NCBI GenBank assembly: GCA_964291485.2
Contig: OZ220224.1
Coordinates: forward strand, 1,054,001 to 1,118,000
Direction of reading: 5' to 3'
Source of the DNA: Kistimonas sp964291485
GTDB lineage: Bacteria; Pseudomonadota; Gammaproteobacteria; Pseudomonadales; Endozoicomonadaceae
DNA: 64,000 bases
Shown here piece by piece: positions 1 to 7,632 of the stretch (within the stretch, counting starts at the first letter, position 1; each line of letters begins with the position of its first letter). The translations under genes and the position numbers were made by a program. The notes beneath the pieces are model-generated. The model made no database searches, was not told the origin of the DNA, and was given only the letters and a program-made list of their open reading frames with translations.

Positions 1-345
1 TATATCTAGTCGGCCGATTAGTCGTGATATCACTTTATGCAATTCATGTAATTGCTGATAGTACGCCTTGCTGTCTACAGGGATAGAGTTGATGGTTTCA
101 GATAATTTTCTAATGTTTCTATTGTCTTTCAGGTAACCTGTTCTGGGTTTACATCGCGTTACTTCTTGTTTTTTTCTAAATGTGCATAGGGGTTCGCTTT
201 GGGTCTCTTTTATACGTTTTTCTGATTGTTGTTCAGTCAGTGTTGCCAGGTCGTTAGGTAAGCTTTTTGAGCGATGCTGAAAGCGCTGTGTTTCATGTAT
301 TGTTGTCGGGAAGGGATGATGCGCAATTGCTTGAGTAGTAAACAT
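1..345 (-). CDS. Hypothetical protein, N-terminal part (probable third methyltransferase-like paralog)
   Basis: An open frame of 115 codons runs without a stop from an ATG at 345 to the left edge, so only the N-terminal part is present. The visible part is polar and basic with no signal peptide or membrane segment. A stretch around residues 82-112 (LSETINSIPVDSKAYYQQL...) resembles residues 87-113 of the protein at 2903-4276 (LTEAETVKMNSPQYHALF...), and both follow a basic, disordered-looking leader. This suggests a third member of the family encoded at 738-2243 and 2903-4276, in the same orientation. The ribosome-binding site is weak (GGA about 9 nt upstream). The catalytic-like domain would lie outside the window, so membership in the family is inferred. 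Confidence 0.5.
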   Translation of the reverse strand, partial: MFTTQAIAHHPFPTTIHETQRFQHRSKSLPNDLATLTEQQSEKRIKETQSEPLCTFRKKQEVTRCKPRTGYLKDNRNIRKLSETINSIPVDSKAYYQQLHELHKVISRLIGRLDI

Positions 346-409
346 ATTTTATTTCCATTAAAACGGGTATTTTTTGTTTGACACTATTTTTGAGGCTTGT
401 TTTTCTGCG

Positions 410-580
410 TTTGTTGTTTGTTGTTTGTTGTTTGTTGTTTGTTGTTTGTTGTTTGTTGTTTGTTGTTTGTTGTTGTTTGTTGTTTGTTGTTTGTTGTTTG
501 TTGTTTGTTGTTTGTTGTTTGTTGTTTGTTGTTTGTTGTTTGTTGTTTGTTGTTTGTTGTTTGTTGTTTGTTGTTTGTTG
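410..580. repeat. Heptanucleotide tandem repeat (TTTGTTG)x24
   Basis: Reading the plus strand, the unit TTTGTTG occurs 24 times in perfect tandem. There are nine copies at 410-472, an extra TTG at 473-475, and fifteen copies at 476-580. Because 7 is not a multiple of 3, every frame through the array is open on both strands, so apparent ORFs across it are low-complexity artefacts. The array sits between the stop of the gene at 738-2243 and the start of the minus-strand gene at 345, ending about 64 nt before that start codon. Arrays of this kind change length by slipped-strand mispairing; placement in a 5' region would make it a candidate expression modulator. Confidence 0.97.
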
Positions 581-737
581 TTTAGAGTTGGCTGTATTGT
601 CATATTTTATCGTGCTATTTGTTGCCTGAAGATGATCATGCGTGAATTATGTTATTTGTATACACCAGCTATGGCGGTTTTGATATCAGCAGAGAAACCC
701 GTTGTATGCCATGCCCTGCCTGAAAAGATGAGTCGTG

Positions 738-2243
738 TTAGCTGGGGACAGAAACCAGTTTGAATGCTTTGGCCGTACCGGCATAAGCTCCCAGGTCAGT
801 GATCAACTCATCCGGTACAGGGGAGAGCGGTTCAATAAAAATATCGTCCTGACGGAGTTTTTCAGCATCATACAGTTCGGTTTCAGCCGTACATTCACTG
901 AAAATAATGACTGGACCGCCATTGTGTCCGTACCATTTCTGGAATGTTTCTGGCAGGTATTGAGCCATTGGAATCATATGAGGAATTTCATATTGCCCCG
1001 CTGCGTCGGGTACGTAGATTTCGGCATTCGGCGCCGGGGCTGCAATGAGTAGCGCGCACTGCCGCAAGGCGCTGTCATTCTCCGCAATGCTGTCAATGAA
1101 ATCCTTTGCGTCCATTTCTGCGATCGCTGTAAAACGGCATGATAAAGTTGCTATATCACAGGCCTTGACCTGCATGCCCGTGTCCTCCAGGGCGCGGGCA
1201 AGGTAACCACTACCTGCCATGATTTCGACCACGGATTCGGCGCCAAGATATTGGATGAATTGTTGCAGATTGTTGCAGGCTGCTGTCGCCAAGGTGCAGT
1301 GAATCCTCAAGTGTGCATAGGTAAACTGGTTAAGGTTCCTGTGGATTAAAAGGAGATAGGGTTCGATGATTTCATTATCAGCAGATATTAGTGATGGCTT
1401 GCGGATGTGCCTGAAAGCGCGTAATTGTTTTTCTTTAAGATGAACACTCTGTTCATTATCCTCGTACGAATCGTATTTGACTTTAAGGCCGAGGATTTTG
1501 AGGATGTCTTCTGGATAGATGCTCTCTTCGCATATTGTTCCATAGAGAACAGTCCGGTATCGTGTATTGATGGCCTGTGCGTATTCGTACAATCTCAGTA
1601 CGATTTCAATATCGCTGATTATTGTTTTCTGCAAGAGGAGCTGGTAACAGGTGGTGTCGATAAATTGCCTTAAATAATAGCCTTCGCTATTTATGTCTTT
1701 GTATTTAGTGAAAGGGTTTTCCAAGTAAAGATTAATGCCTTTTAATAATTTTTCCAGATGGGCGCGTATTTCGTTGTTGAAATAATCAAAAACATCATGG
1801 GGGAATCTGGATTTTTTTTGATTGATTGCTTCAAGGGGTTTGATTTCTTTCTTGAGTTCTTCGTGTATTTTTCGGTAGTGCTTAAACGTGATGACGCCTG
1901 CCGTTCGTAGCAGTGGCGGTATTTTTCTCTTTGAACGCGCTTCTTTTGGTATCAGATCGTCAAATTTTGCAATGTCTGAAATGCTTTCCTTTATTTTATC
2001 ACGCTCAAACAGGTTGCGCCTTGCTGGATCAACCTTTCCGGGCTGTTCCTGAACTCTTTTGGGGCGGACTTTCCTTCTGGTGACAACAGTGTCCGGAATG
2101 GTTGAATCAGAGGGTTTGGTCACTACTGGCTGACTTTCAGTGTCTGAGCGTTTTTGAGGGGCTGTACGAACCTGGCTGGAAGTCGATAATCGGTCACCCG
2201 GTAATGATCCGGCTCTTACTGTTTGACTGCTTTTGGGGTCCAT
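738..2243 (-). CDS. Methyltransferase-like protein, effector-like (paralog A)
   Basis: A protein of 501 residues with no family name that I recognise. Residues 1-110 are polar, basic and disordered-looking; 110-330 look helical. The C-terminal part carries a Rossmann methyltransferase-like signature: EIMAGSG at about 340-346 (motif I), an acidic end of strand 2 in ACDI about 20 residues later, and LLIAAPAP at about 398-405 in the motif IV position. A block YLPETFQKW...GGPVIIFSE follows. The protein at 2903-4276 has the same order: EVMAGRG, ACDI, LLIASPPP, YLPYLFKQW, GGPILIVSE. A good ribosome-binding site (AGGGA) precedes the ATG. There is no signal peptide or membrane segment. The substrate is unknown; a host-directed or restriction-like role would be speculation. 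Confidence 0.75.
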   Translation of the reverse strand: MDPKSSQTVRAGSLPGDRLSTSSQVRTAPQKRSDTESQPVVTKPSDSTIPDTVVTRRKVRPKRVQEQPGKVDPARRNLFERDKIKESISDIAKFDDLIPKEARSKRKIPPLLRTAGVITFKHYRKIHEELKKEIKPLEAINQKKSRFPHDVFDYFNNEIRAHLEKLLKGINLYLENPFTKYKDINSEGYYLRQFIDTTCYQLLLQKTIISDIEIVLRLYEYAQAINTRYRTVLYGTICEESIYPEDILKILGLKVKYDSYEDNEQSVHLKEKQLRAFRHIRKPSLISADNEIIEPYLLLIHRNLNQFTYAHLRIHCTLATAACNNLQQFIQYLGAESVVEIMAGSGYLARALEDTGMQVKACDIATLSCRFTAIAEMDAKDFIDSIAENDSALRQCALLIAAPAPNAEIYVPDAAGQYEIPHMIPMAQYLPETFQKWYGHNGGPVIIFSECTAETELYDAEKLRQDDIFIEPLSPVPDELITDLGAYAGTAKAFKLVSVPS

Positions 2244-2365
2244 CCGTATTCCCTGCTTATTACTTGAATCACAATAACTCGGACTTTTGACTTCATCTGT
2301 TCTGAAAAATTCATGCTTTGTGGAAATAAAGCACTGGTTTTTGTCTAACCTTTAGTCTGAGCTAC

Positions 2366-2698
2366 CTACTTATGTTTCCTGACGTGTCTGTCAGGGGCAA
2401 AGTTGCATTTTGAGAGGTCTAGATTACCTCGATCTTCCAGGCCTTGTGCCAAGGCTTCAATAATGTTCCATCAACCCCATGATTTGCCATTCTTGAAAGC
2501 TGCGATGACAGGTTTGGTAAGATGGGGAATCTGCCTGGCAAGTCGTGCCACTGAGCGTCTGTCCGTAAAATCCAGAGAATACCCTCAAGAACCTGTCTTG
2601 CGGGTTGCCTTGGTCTGCCATTGCCGTCTGGTTCAATGTTCTTTTCGGGGAAAGAGAGGAGTAAGGTGCTCCCACTGGGTATCAGTTAGCTCTTTCAT
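2366..2698 (-). mobile_element. Decayed IS5-type transposase remnant
   Basis: Read on the minus strand from an ATG at 2698, the sequence starts MKELTDTQWEHLTPLFP. After a frame change it continues GRPRQPARQVLEGILWILRT and DAQWHDLPGRFP, then changes frame again through SYQTCHRSFQEWQ and again into EALAQGLEDRGNLDLSKC before a stop at 2366. This is the expected order of the N-terminal DUF4096-like part of IS5-family transposases, spread over several frames. The catalytic domain is missing and no terminal inverted repeats were identified. The remnant lies between the two methyltransferase-like paralogs and indicates past insertion activity. The rest of 2244-2902 shows no gene and is AT-rich. Confidence 0.8.
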
Positions 2699-2902
2699 GA
2701 CTGGTACCGCTAATTACACATGAAAGAGTATGGTTATTTTTTAATCAGGGTTTTGAGATAACTTCTAGTTGTTCTTTTTTGTATTGTTAAAGTTTTTTCT
2801 GGTATTTTTTCTTTTGGGGCGGTTTATTCATGATGTTAGCAAGTAAACGGTTGTTTACAGGTCGCAAGCAAAAATAAAATATTATACTTGTGTTGTATTT
2901 TA

Positions 2903-4276
2903 TTAAATGTCATCTGTTAACTCACACATGATTACAGTGCGTTGGTAGCCTAATTCTTCTATTAGTACATCCAGTGGTTGTTTTTGGAGTGGTACCATTT
3001 TTATTTTTTTCTCTCTTATCAATGCGGGAATACATAGTTCATCTTTTCCGCCCTCACTGACGATGAGGATAGGCCCGCCCCGTTTTATGTGCCACTGCTT
3101 AAATAAATAGGGTAGGTAACGACCGATTTCGGTTAACCCGTGTGGGCTTTCCTCGTTATCTTGGATGTATGGTGGGGGAGAAGCAATCAGTAAGACACAG
3201 TTTTTTAATTCTAATACACGGCTTTTTTCATTAATGTACTTTATTGCATCACATTGATCGACACAAAAGAGTTGCTTATCTTTATTGAATCGCTTTATGT
3301 CACAGGCATGAACGATCAAGCCATGACTGCTGAGCATTTTGGCGGTCAATCCTCGTCCAGCCATTACCTCTATAACATTTCTACAGGGGATTTTTTTTAA
3401 AGACTCTGCTAGTAATTGATATCCTTTTGGGGTTGCCTGAAAATAGATGTTCATACGTGAACCTAGGCATTTATCGATATGTTTGAGAAACTCTACTTGT
3501 TTTTCAGTCAATCGGTTTTTATTGACGATATCCCAGGTTTTTTTAAATCGTGCACTGCTACCGTATAAAGGTTGTGCATCATCTATGAGTTTTAGTTCCA
3601 AGTCTGGGTCTAGTTTTTTGGCAAGAAAATATGAATTGCAAGGTTCTGTAGGTACCTGATTTTCTGCAAGTGATATTATTCCATCTCTTGCCTTCTGATA
3701 AAAACTATATAGTTTTATGAGTGTTTTATGAAAAGTTTCGGTAGGGTGTTTTATTTGCGTTTCTGACAGTTCGCTAAGTAGATACTCGTTATCATCATCG
3801 GTTAAGTCTACGCTTTTTGAATTTTTTAGAAATTTTGCTGCTGGTGTACAAAAATCAAGTGCAGTTTTGCTGATACTGGATTTTAACTCTCTATAAATTT
3901 TAGGGTCCACTTTTTGTCTGTCAAGTTTTTTAGATGGTTCTAGTGTGCTAATAATTTCCACGAATAATGCATGATATTGAGGGCTGTTCATTTTGACTGT
4001 TTCGGCTTCAGTCAATATTCGTTGTTGATCCGGTGTAAAGTCATCTGTTTTGGCAACTGAATGAGCTTCTAAAGATATAGTCGGTAAGGTTTGTGGGGAT
4101 GATAAGCGTGTTTGATGTAATGCCATTGAGCTTTCGTAGGGAAAACAACATTTCCGACCTACAAAGTCTAGTTTGGCTGGAACACTCTGACTACCACTGT
4201 TTTTTTTTAAATTACTTACAGTTTTTATGGGGATATCCTGCATTGATTTGGCTTTGTGAAGTACAGGCGCTTTCAT
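2903..4276 (-). CDS. Methyltransferase-like protein, effector-like (paralog B)
   Basis: A protein of 457 residues, paralogous to the product of 738-2243 in its C-terminal third. The N-terminal 80 residues are low-complexity and basic. EVMAGRG at about 303-309 is a SAM-binding-type glycine motif, followed by ACDI, then LLIASPPP at about 362-369, which resembles the (S/D/N)PP(Y/F) loop of amino-methyltransferases, then YLPYLFKQW and GGPILIVSE. There is no signal peptide or transmembrane helix. A GGAG about 10 nt before the ATG supports the start. The gene looks richer in A+T than the core genes of the window, consistent with recent acquisition. Catalytic activity and target are unknown. Confidence 0.75.
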   Translation of the reverse strand: MKAPVLHKAKSMQDIPIKTVSNLKKNSGSQSVPAKLDFVGRKCCFPYESSMALHQTRLSSPQTLPTISLEAHSVAKTDDFTPDQQRILTEAETVKMNSPQYHALFVEIISTLEPSKKLDRQKVDPKIYRELKSSISKTALDFCTPAAKFLKNSKSVDLTDDDNEYLLSELSETQIKHPTETFHKTLIKLYSFYQKARDGIISLAENQVPTEPCNSYFLAKKLDPDLELKLIDDAQPLYGSSARFKKTWDIVNKNRLTEKQVEFLKHIDKCLGSRMNIYFQATPKGYQLLAESLKKIPCRNVIEVMAGRGLTAKMLSSHGLIVHACDIKRFNKDKQLFCVDQCDAIKYINEKSRVLELKNCVLLIASPPPYIQDNEESPHGLTEIGRYLPYLFKQWHIKRGGPILIVSEGGKDELCIPALIREKKIKMVPLQKQPLDVLIEELGYQRTVIMCELTDDI

Positions 4277-4407
4277 GATTACTAATCTCCATGTAATAAT
4301 TTATGATGAATTACTTTGATGACAAAAATTTTATTTGTTTCAATGTTGTTGTTGATATTGGCCTATCTGTTAGAAAAGTAGGTTTTTTGAGTGAGAGGAG
4401 GATATCT

Positions 4408-4479
4408 GTGTTAAAAAAATCGATTGATGTCGTATTTTATCGCTATATTTTGGTTTTTGCTGAGCGCTTTCGTCAGTGA
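4408..4479 (+). CDS. Possible 23-residue small protein
   Basis: A strong Shine-Dalgarno-like AGAGGAGG lies about 7 nt before a GTG that opens a 23-codon frame encoding MLKKSIDVVFYRYILVFAER followed by three residues. The peptide is basic at its start with a hydrophobic, aromatic middle, as seen in small membrane peptides. It sits alone in the 313-nt gap between the methyltransferase-like gene B and the flavoprotein gene. Nothing else in the gap looks coding. The only support is the ribosome-binding site and the peptide character. Confidence 0.25.
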   Translation: MLKKSIDVVFYRYILVFAERFRQ

Positions 4480-4589
4480 GTCTTTATGTAGTGAAGGTGC
4501 TCTTACGGACTGTATGTTTTTGTAGGTGAATAGTTCATTCGTCAATGTGGCGTAGCGCTATATAGGTGGGTTAATGCTAATTAATCGTT

Positions 4590-5705
4590 CTAATGATTAA
4601 ATCGGCATGGGGAGAGTGCTTGGATGTGTTCATCCTGAAATGCTTTGTCAGGGGTATCTTGTGTGATAAGTGCATTGGCCAGTTTAGAAATGGCTGGTGC
4701 TGCCTGAATACCGTATCCCCCTTGTCCTGCTAGCCAGAAGAATCCTTCTGCATCCGGTGCCAAGCCAACCACGGGTGTATTGTCGGGTGCAAATGCGCGA
4801 AGGCCTGCCCAGTTACCTTCTATACGCGATACAGGAAAATCCACAGCCTGCTCAAACCGGTGCAGGCCCTCTGCCAGCACTAAATCATCCACATAGGCAT
4901 CCATAGGTTCAACGGGATCTTCGTCCGCGGGTGAAACCAGCAAACGACCGGTTTCAGGTTTACAGTACCAAGTATCATTGACATTTCCGAACAGGGGCCA
5001 TTCGTTGACATTGTACGATGCAGGTTCTGGCAGTATGGCCATGCTGCGCCGTTTGGGCACAATGCCTACCGGTGGGACGCCGGCCATGCGGGCAACCGTG
5101 TCCGCCCAGGCGCCAGCGGCGTTCACCATCACGGGGGCTGTATAAGTATGATCGGTTGTTTCAAGCTGCCACAGATTGCGAGTACGTTCTATGGCAATAA
5201 CCCGTTCACGGACTTTCAGTTTGGCACCTGATGCCTTGGCTATTCGCAACCAGCCCTGATGCAGTGTTGCCACATCAATATCCGCAGCAGAGGCTTCATA
5301 AGCTGCCATATGCACTGCTTCCGGTTGCAGTGCTGGAACTATTTCCAGGGCCTCTTCAGGGGATACCGCTCTCAATCTTTCAGCCTGTTGCATGAGTTCC
5401 AAAATATCGTTGCTGTTGTTTTTATCGGCTGTAAAGAGACATCCTCGCCGATGCAGAAGGGAATGGCTGCATAATGCTTCTGGTGGTTGTTCAAGGTAGG
5501 AACGGCTCATGCGTGTCAGCGCACGGATAGTGGCGTTGCCGTAGTTTTGGATAAGCACTGCCGCTGAACGCCCGGTTGAGTGATAACCGGGCAGGTCTTC
5601 TGCTTCCAGAATGATCAGATCACGCACACCCGCAAGCTGAGCAGCCAGTCCGGCACCCGCAATCCCGGCACCAATAATTATTATATCGGCGTGATACTTG
5701 GGCAT
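4590..5705 (-). CDS. FAD-dependent D-amino-acid dehydrogenase, D-arginine dehydrogenase-like
   Basis: A DAO-family flavoprotein of about 371 residues that would oxidise a D-amino acid to the 2-oxo acid. The N-terminus has the dinucleotide fold GAGIAGAG. The order GYHSTGRSAA, ADIDVATLHQG, NAAGAW, PKRRS, WAGLRAF and EGFFWLAGQGGYGIQ closely follows the D-arginine dehydrogenase DauA of Pseudomonas aeruginosa as I remember it. Length fits (about 375). I chose the ATG at 5705 because the fold begins soon after, as in DauA; a GTG at 5723 is an alternative. The partner DauB is not in the window. The downstream creatininase and ureohydrolase genes suggest metabolism of basic or guanidino nitrogen compounds. 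Substrate specificity is inferred. Confidence 0.85.
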   Translation of the reverse strand: MPKYHADIIIIGAGIAGAGLAAQLAGVRDLIILEAEDLPGYHSTGRSAAVLIQNYGNATIRALTRMSRSYLEQPPEALCSHSLLHRRGCLFTADKNNSNDILELMQQAERLRAVSPEEALEIVPALQPEAVHMAAYEASAADIDVATLHQGWLRIAKASGAKLKVRERVIAIERTRNLWQLETTDHTYTAPVMVNAAGAWADTVARMAGVPPVGIVPKRRSMAILPEPASYNVNEWPLFGNVNDTWYCKPETGRLLVSPADEDPVEPMDAYVDDLVLAEGLHRFEQAVDFPVSRIEGNWAGLRAFAPDNTPVVGLAPDAEGFFWLAGQGGYGIQAAPAISKLANALITQDTPDKAFQDEHIQALSPCRFNH

Positions 5706-6652
5706 TACCTGCTGATCCTGCACTGAGTATGAATGGCATTATTACAATAGTGTTTAATCGAAGTCGCTATATAAATAGAGCAGCATGGACATTGCTGCAA
5801 CGAAAGTACACCACGCTTTCAACAATTGGCTGGGGTGAGTGGATAAATGGACTTTGATCGTCTGTCTGATCGTATTTCAACCTAGATTCTGCCAGGTATT
5901 GGCACTTTTATGCTGGGCATAATCGGGGGATGGAATATCGTACAAAATATGTTGTGTAAAACTGCCGGGATGATAGATAAAGTTGCTCCAAGTCTTCATG
6001 GAAGGCCGTGAAATCAGGCAGAAGGGATTGCCATGTTAAGCGCTGGTTCTATTGAGTAATACGCGATTCGGATCCGGGAATAGTTTGGTTCTGTGGATTT
6101 TGGATTGATACAGGGTTCACCGTTGCTACAGGTCAATCTTGTTTCATCGTTTCTGATGGTGTTTCTTCTGCCAAGGTATCAGACCATCAGAAATATCGCT
6201 CTCCAGTGTAGGGAACACGCTCCCAGACCCGCAATTAAGATCTTTGTGTTGTTATACGAGAGGACTTAGTTGTGATGTATGCTTTCATCTGCCACACCAG
6301 CCATTATCTCAACGAGCGCTGGGACTGCTTTGTCCTCCGTGTTGTTGGCGCCTTTCTTTTGTCAAAGCCATTTCGTTATTACAAGTACGATGTTCTGAAT
6401 GACTGACGGCCTGATGGGTCAGGTATCGTTTATTTCGATCACTTCCGAGAAATCGTTGCCCGCGACATAAGCCTGTTCAAATCGGTATTTGTTTGACTTT
6501 GCCAGGTTAACGGATAGGTATTTGTCTGGTTTTTAATAACCGGCCTGTATTCAGGCAACGGCGGCTTTTTATCGGATTTTTTCTTGAACGGAACGCTAAA
6601 CGTTTATTCCGCAGGTGTTCTTTGTCTTTTATTTAACAGGGTAGAGAGTTCT
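5706..6652. other. Long intergenic stretch without an intact gene
   Basis: About 950 nt between the flavoprotein gene and the creatininase. Stops are frequent in all frames and no RNA gene was recognised. A short plus-strand reading at 5847 begins MDFDRLSDRIST and then stops; it has the look of the start of a PLP-dependent aminotransferase-type protein but cannot be followed further. The length and lack of coding capacity suggest one or more decayed genes. Confidence 0.5.
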
Positions 6653-7432
6653 GTGAAAAATACCGTCAACATGTCCGAGATGAGCAGCTTTGAATACCGG
6701 GAGCGTATTGCTTCAGGCAATCCCATCATGATGATGCCTGTCGGCGCCATTGAGCAGCATGGGCCTCATATGTCGATGAACGTCGATGTGCTGTTGCCGA
6801 CCGCCGTTTGTCAGCATGTGGCTGAGCACAACGGAGCGATTGTCGCCCCCCCCATCACCTATGGTTACAAGTCCCAGCAGCGTTCTGGCGGCGGCTATCA
6901 CCTGACCGGCACCACCAGTCTGGACGGGGAAACCCTGACCCACATGGTGAAGGATATTATCAAGGAATTCGCCCGCCATGGTATTCGTCGTTTCTGCCTG
7001 TGCAACGGACATTTTGAAAACAACATGTTCCTGGTGGAAGGCACGGATCTCGCCCTGCGGGAGCTGCGCTGGGACGGTATTGATGATGTTAAGCTGGTCT
7101 TCCTGTCCTATTGGGATTTTGTCGATGAAGCCACCATTGCACGTATTTATCCGGAAGGCTTCCCCGGGTGGGATATTGAACACGGGGGTGTGCTGGAATC
7201 TTCCCTGATGCTGCATCTGTTTCCTGAACATATCCACATGGATCGGGTGATGGACCTGCCGCCGGCTGATCTTCCTAACTATGACGTTTTCCCCATCTGC
7301 CCTGAGCGGACACCGGCTTCCGGTTGCCTGTCTTCCGCCGCCAAGGCGACCGCAGAAAAAGGTCAGTTGCTGCTGAATGCCTGCGTTGAAGGTATTGCAG
7401 ATGCACTGCGAAGGGAGTTCCCTGACGCCTGA
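6653..7432 (+). CDS. crnA: Creatininase (creatinine amidohydrolase)
   Basis: Hydrolyses creatinine to creatine (EC 3.5.2.10), a metal-dependent cytoplasmic enzyme. The protein follows Pseudomonas putida creatininase nearly throughout: PVGAIEQHG, MNVDVLLPTAVC, YGYKSQQRSGGG, GTTSLDGETL, NGHFENNMFLVEG, LSYWDFV, YPEGFPGWDIEHGGV and YDVFPICPERTPA. The metal ligands in EQHG, the Asp of NVDVLLP, NGHFEN and the WDIEHGG segment are present. I chose the GTG at 6653 (AGAGAG about 6 nt upstream) because it gives 259 residues, the family length, and aligns at the N-terminus; an in-frame start at 6584 would add 23 residues without family support. A BCCT transporter follows. No creatinase is seen, so how creatine would be used is open. 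Confidence 0.93.
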   Translation: MKNTVNMSEMSSFEYRERIASGNPIMMMPVGAIEQHGPHMSMNVDVLLPTAVCQHVAEHNGAIVAPPITYGYKSQQRSGGGYHLTGTTSLDGETLTHMVKDIIKEFARHGIRRFCLCNGHFENNMFLVEGTDLALRELRWDGIDDVKLVFLSYWDFVDEATIARIYPEGFPGWDIEHGGVLESSLMLHLFPEHIHMDRVMDLPPADLPNYDVFPICPERTPASGCLSSAAKATAEKGQLLLNACVEGIADALRREFPDA

Positions 7433-7521
7433 TGGCGGTGTACGGCGATCTCCGATCGTTTTTGTTCTGAGCGATGATTATCGGAATAAGCATAAGGCGC
7501 TGACAGGCATACGTTGCGCGA

Positions 7522-7543
7522 ACTGCCCGCACGGGCGGGCAGT
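7522..7543. terminator. GC-rich hairpin downstream of creatininase
   Basis: A 9-bp perfect stem (ACTGCCCGC / GCGGGCAGT) with an ACGG loop lies about 90 nt after the creatininase stop and 90 nt before the BCCT start. There is no U-run, so it may be a processing or partial termination signal rather than a classical intrinsic terminator. Confidence 0.35.
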
Positions 7544-7632
7544 ACACAGGCCAGGATCGGCAGGGGAACGTATTCCGATGATCATGTTGTGACCGGGACA
7601 TCGGTCCGGTCTCTTCATGGGGATAGGATGTT

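Noticed and set aside
410..580. CRISPR array
   Set aside because: The units are 7 nt with no spacers; it is a simple-sequence repeat.
358..763. Open frames on both strands across the heptanucleotide array, predicting Cys/Val/Leu/Phe-rich or Lys/Gln/Thr/Asn-rich proteins
   Set aside because: They are forced by the repeat unit, which is open in every frame. None has a good ribosome-binding site or non-repeat sequence that looks coding.
5847..5885. Start of an aminotransferase-type gene (MDFDRLSDRIST)
   Set aside because: A stop follows after 12 codons and later similarity in shifted frames is too weak to call a pseudogene; kept only as a remark on the gap.
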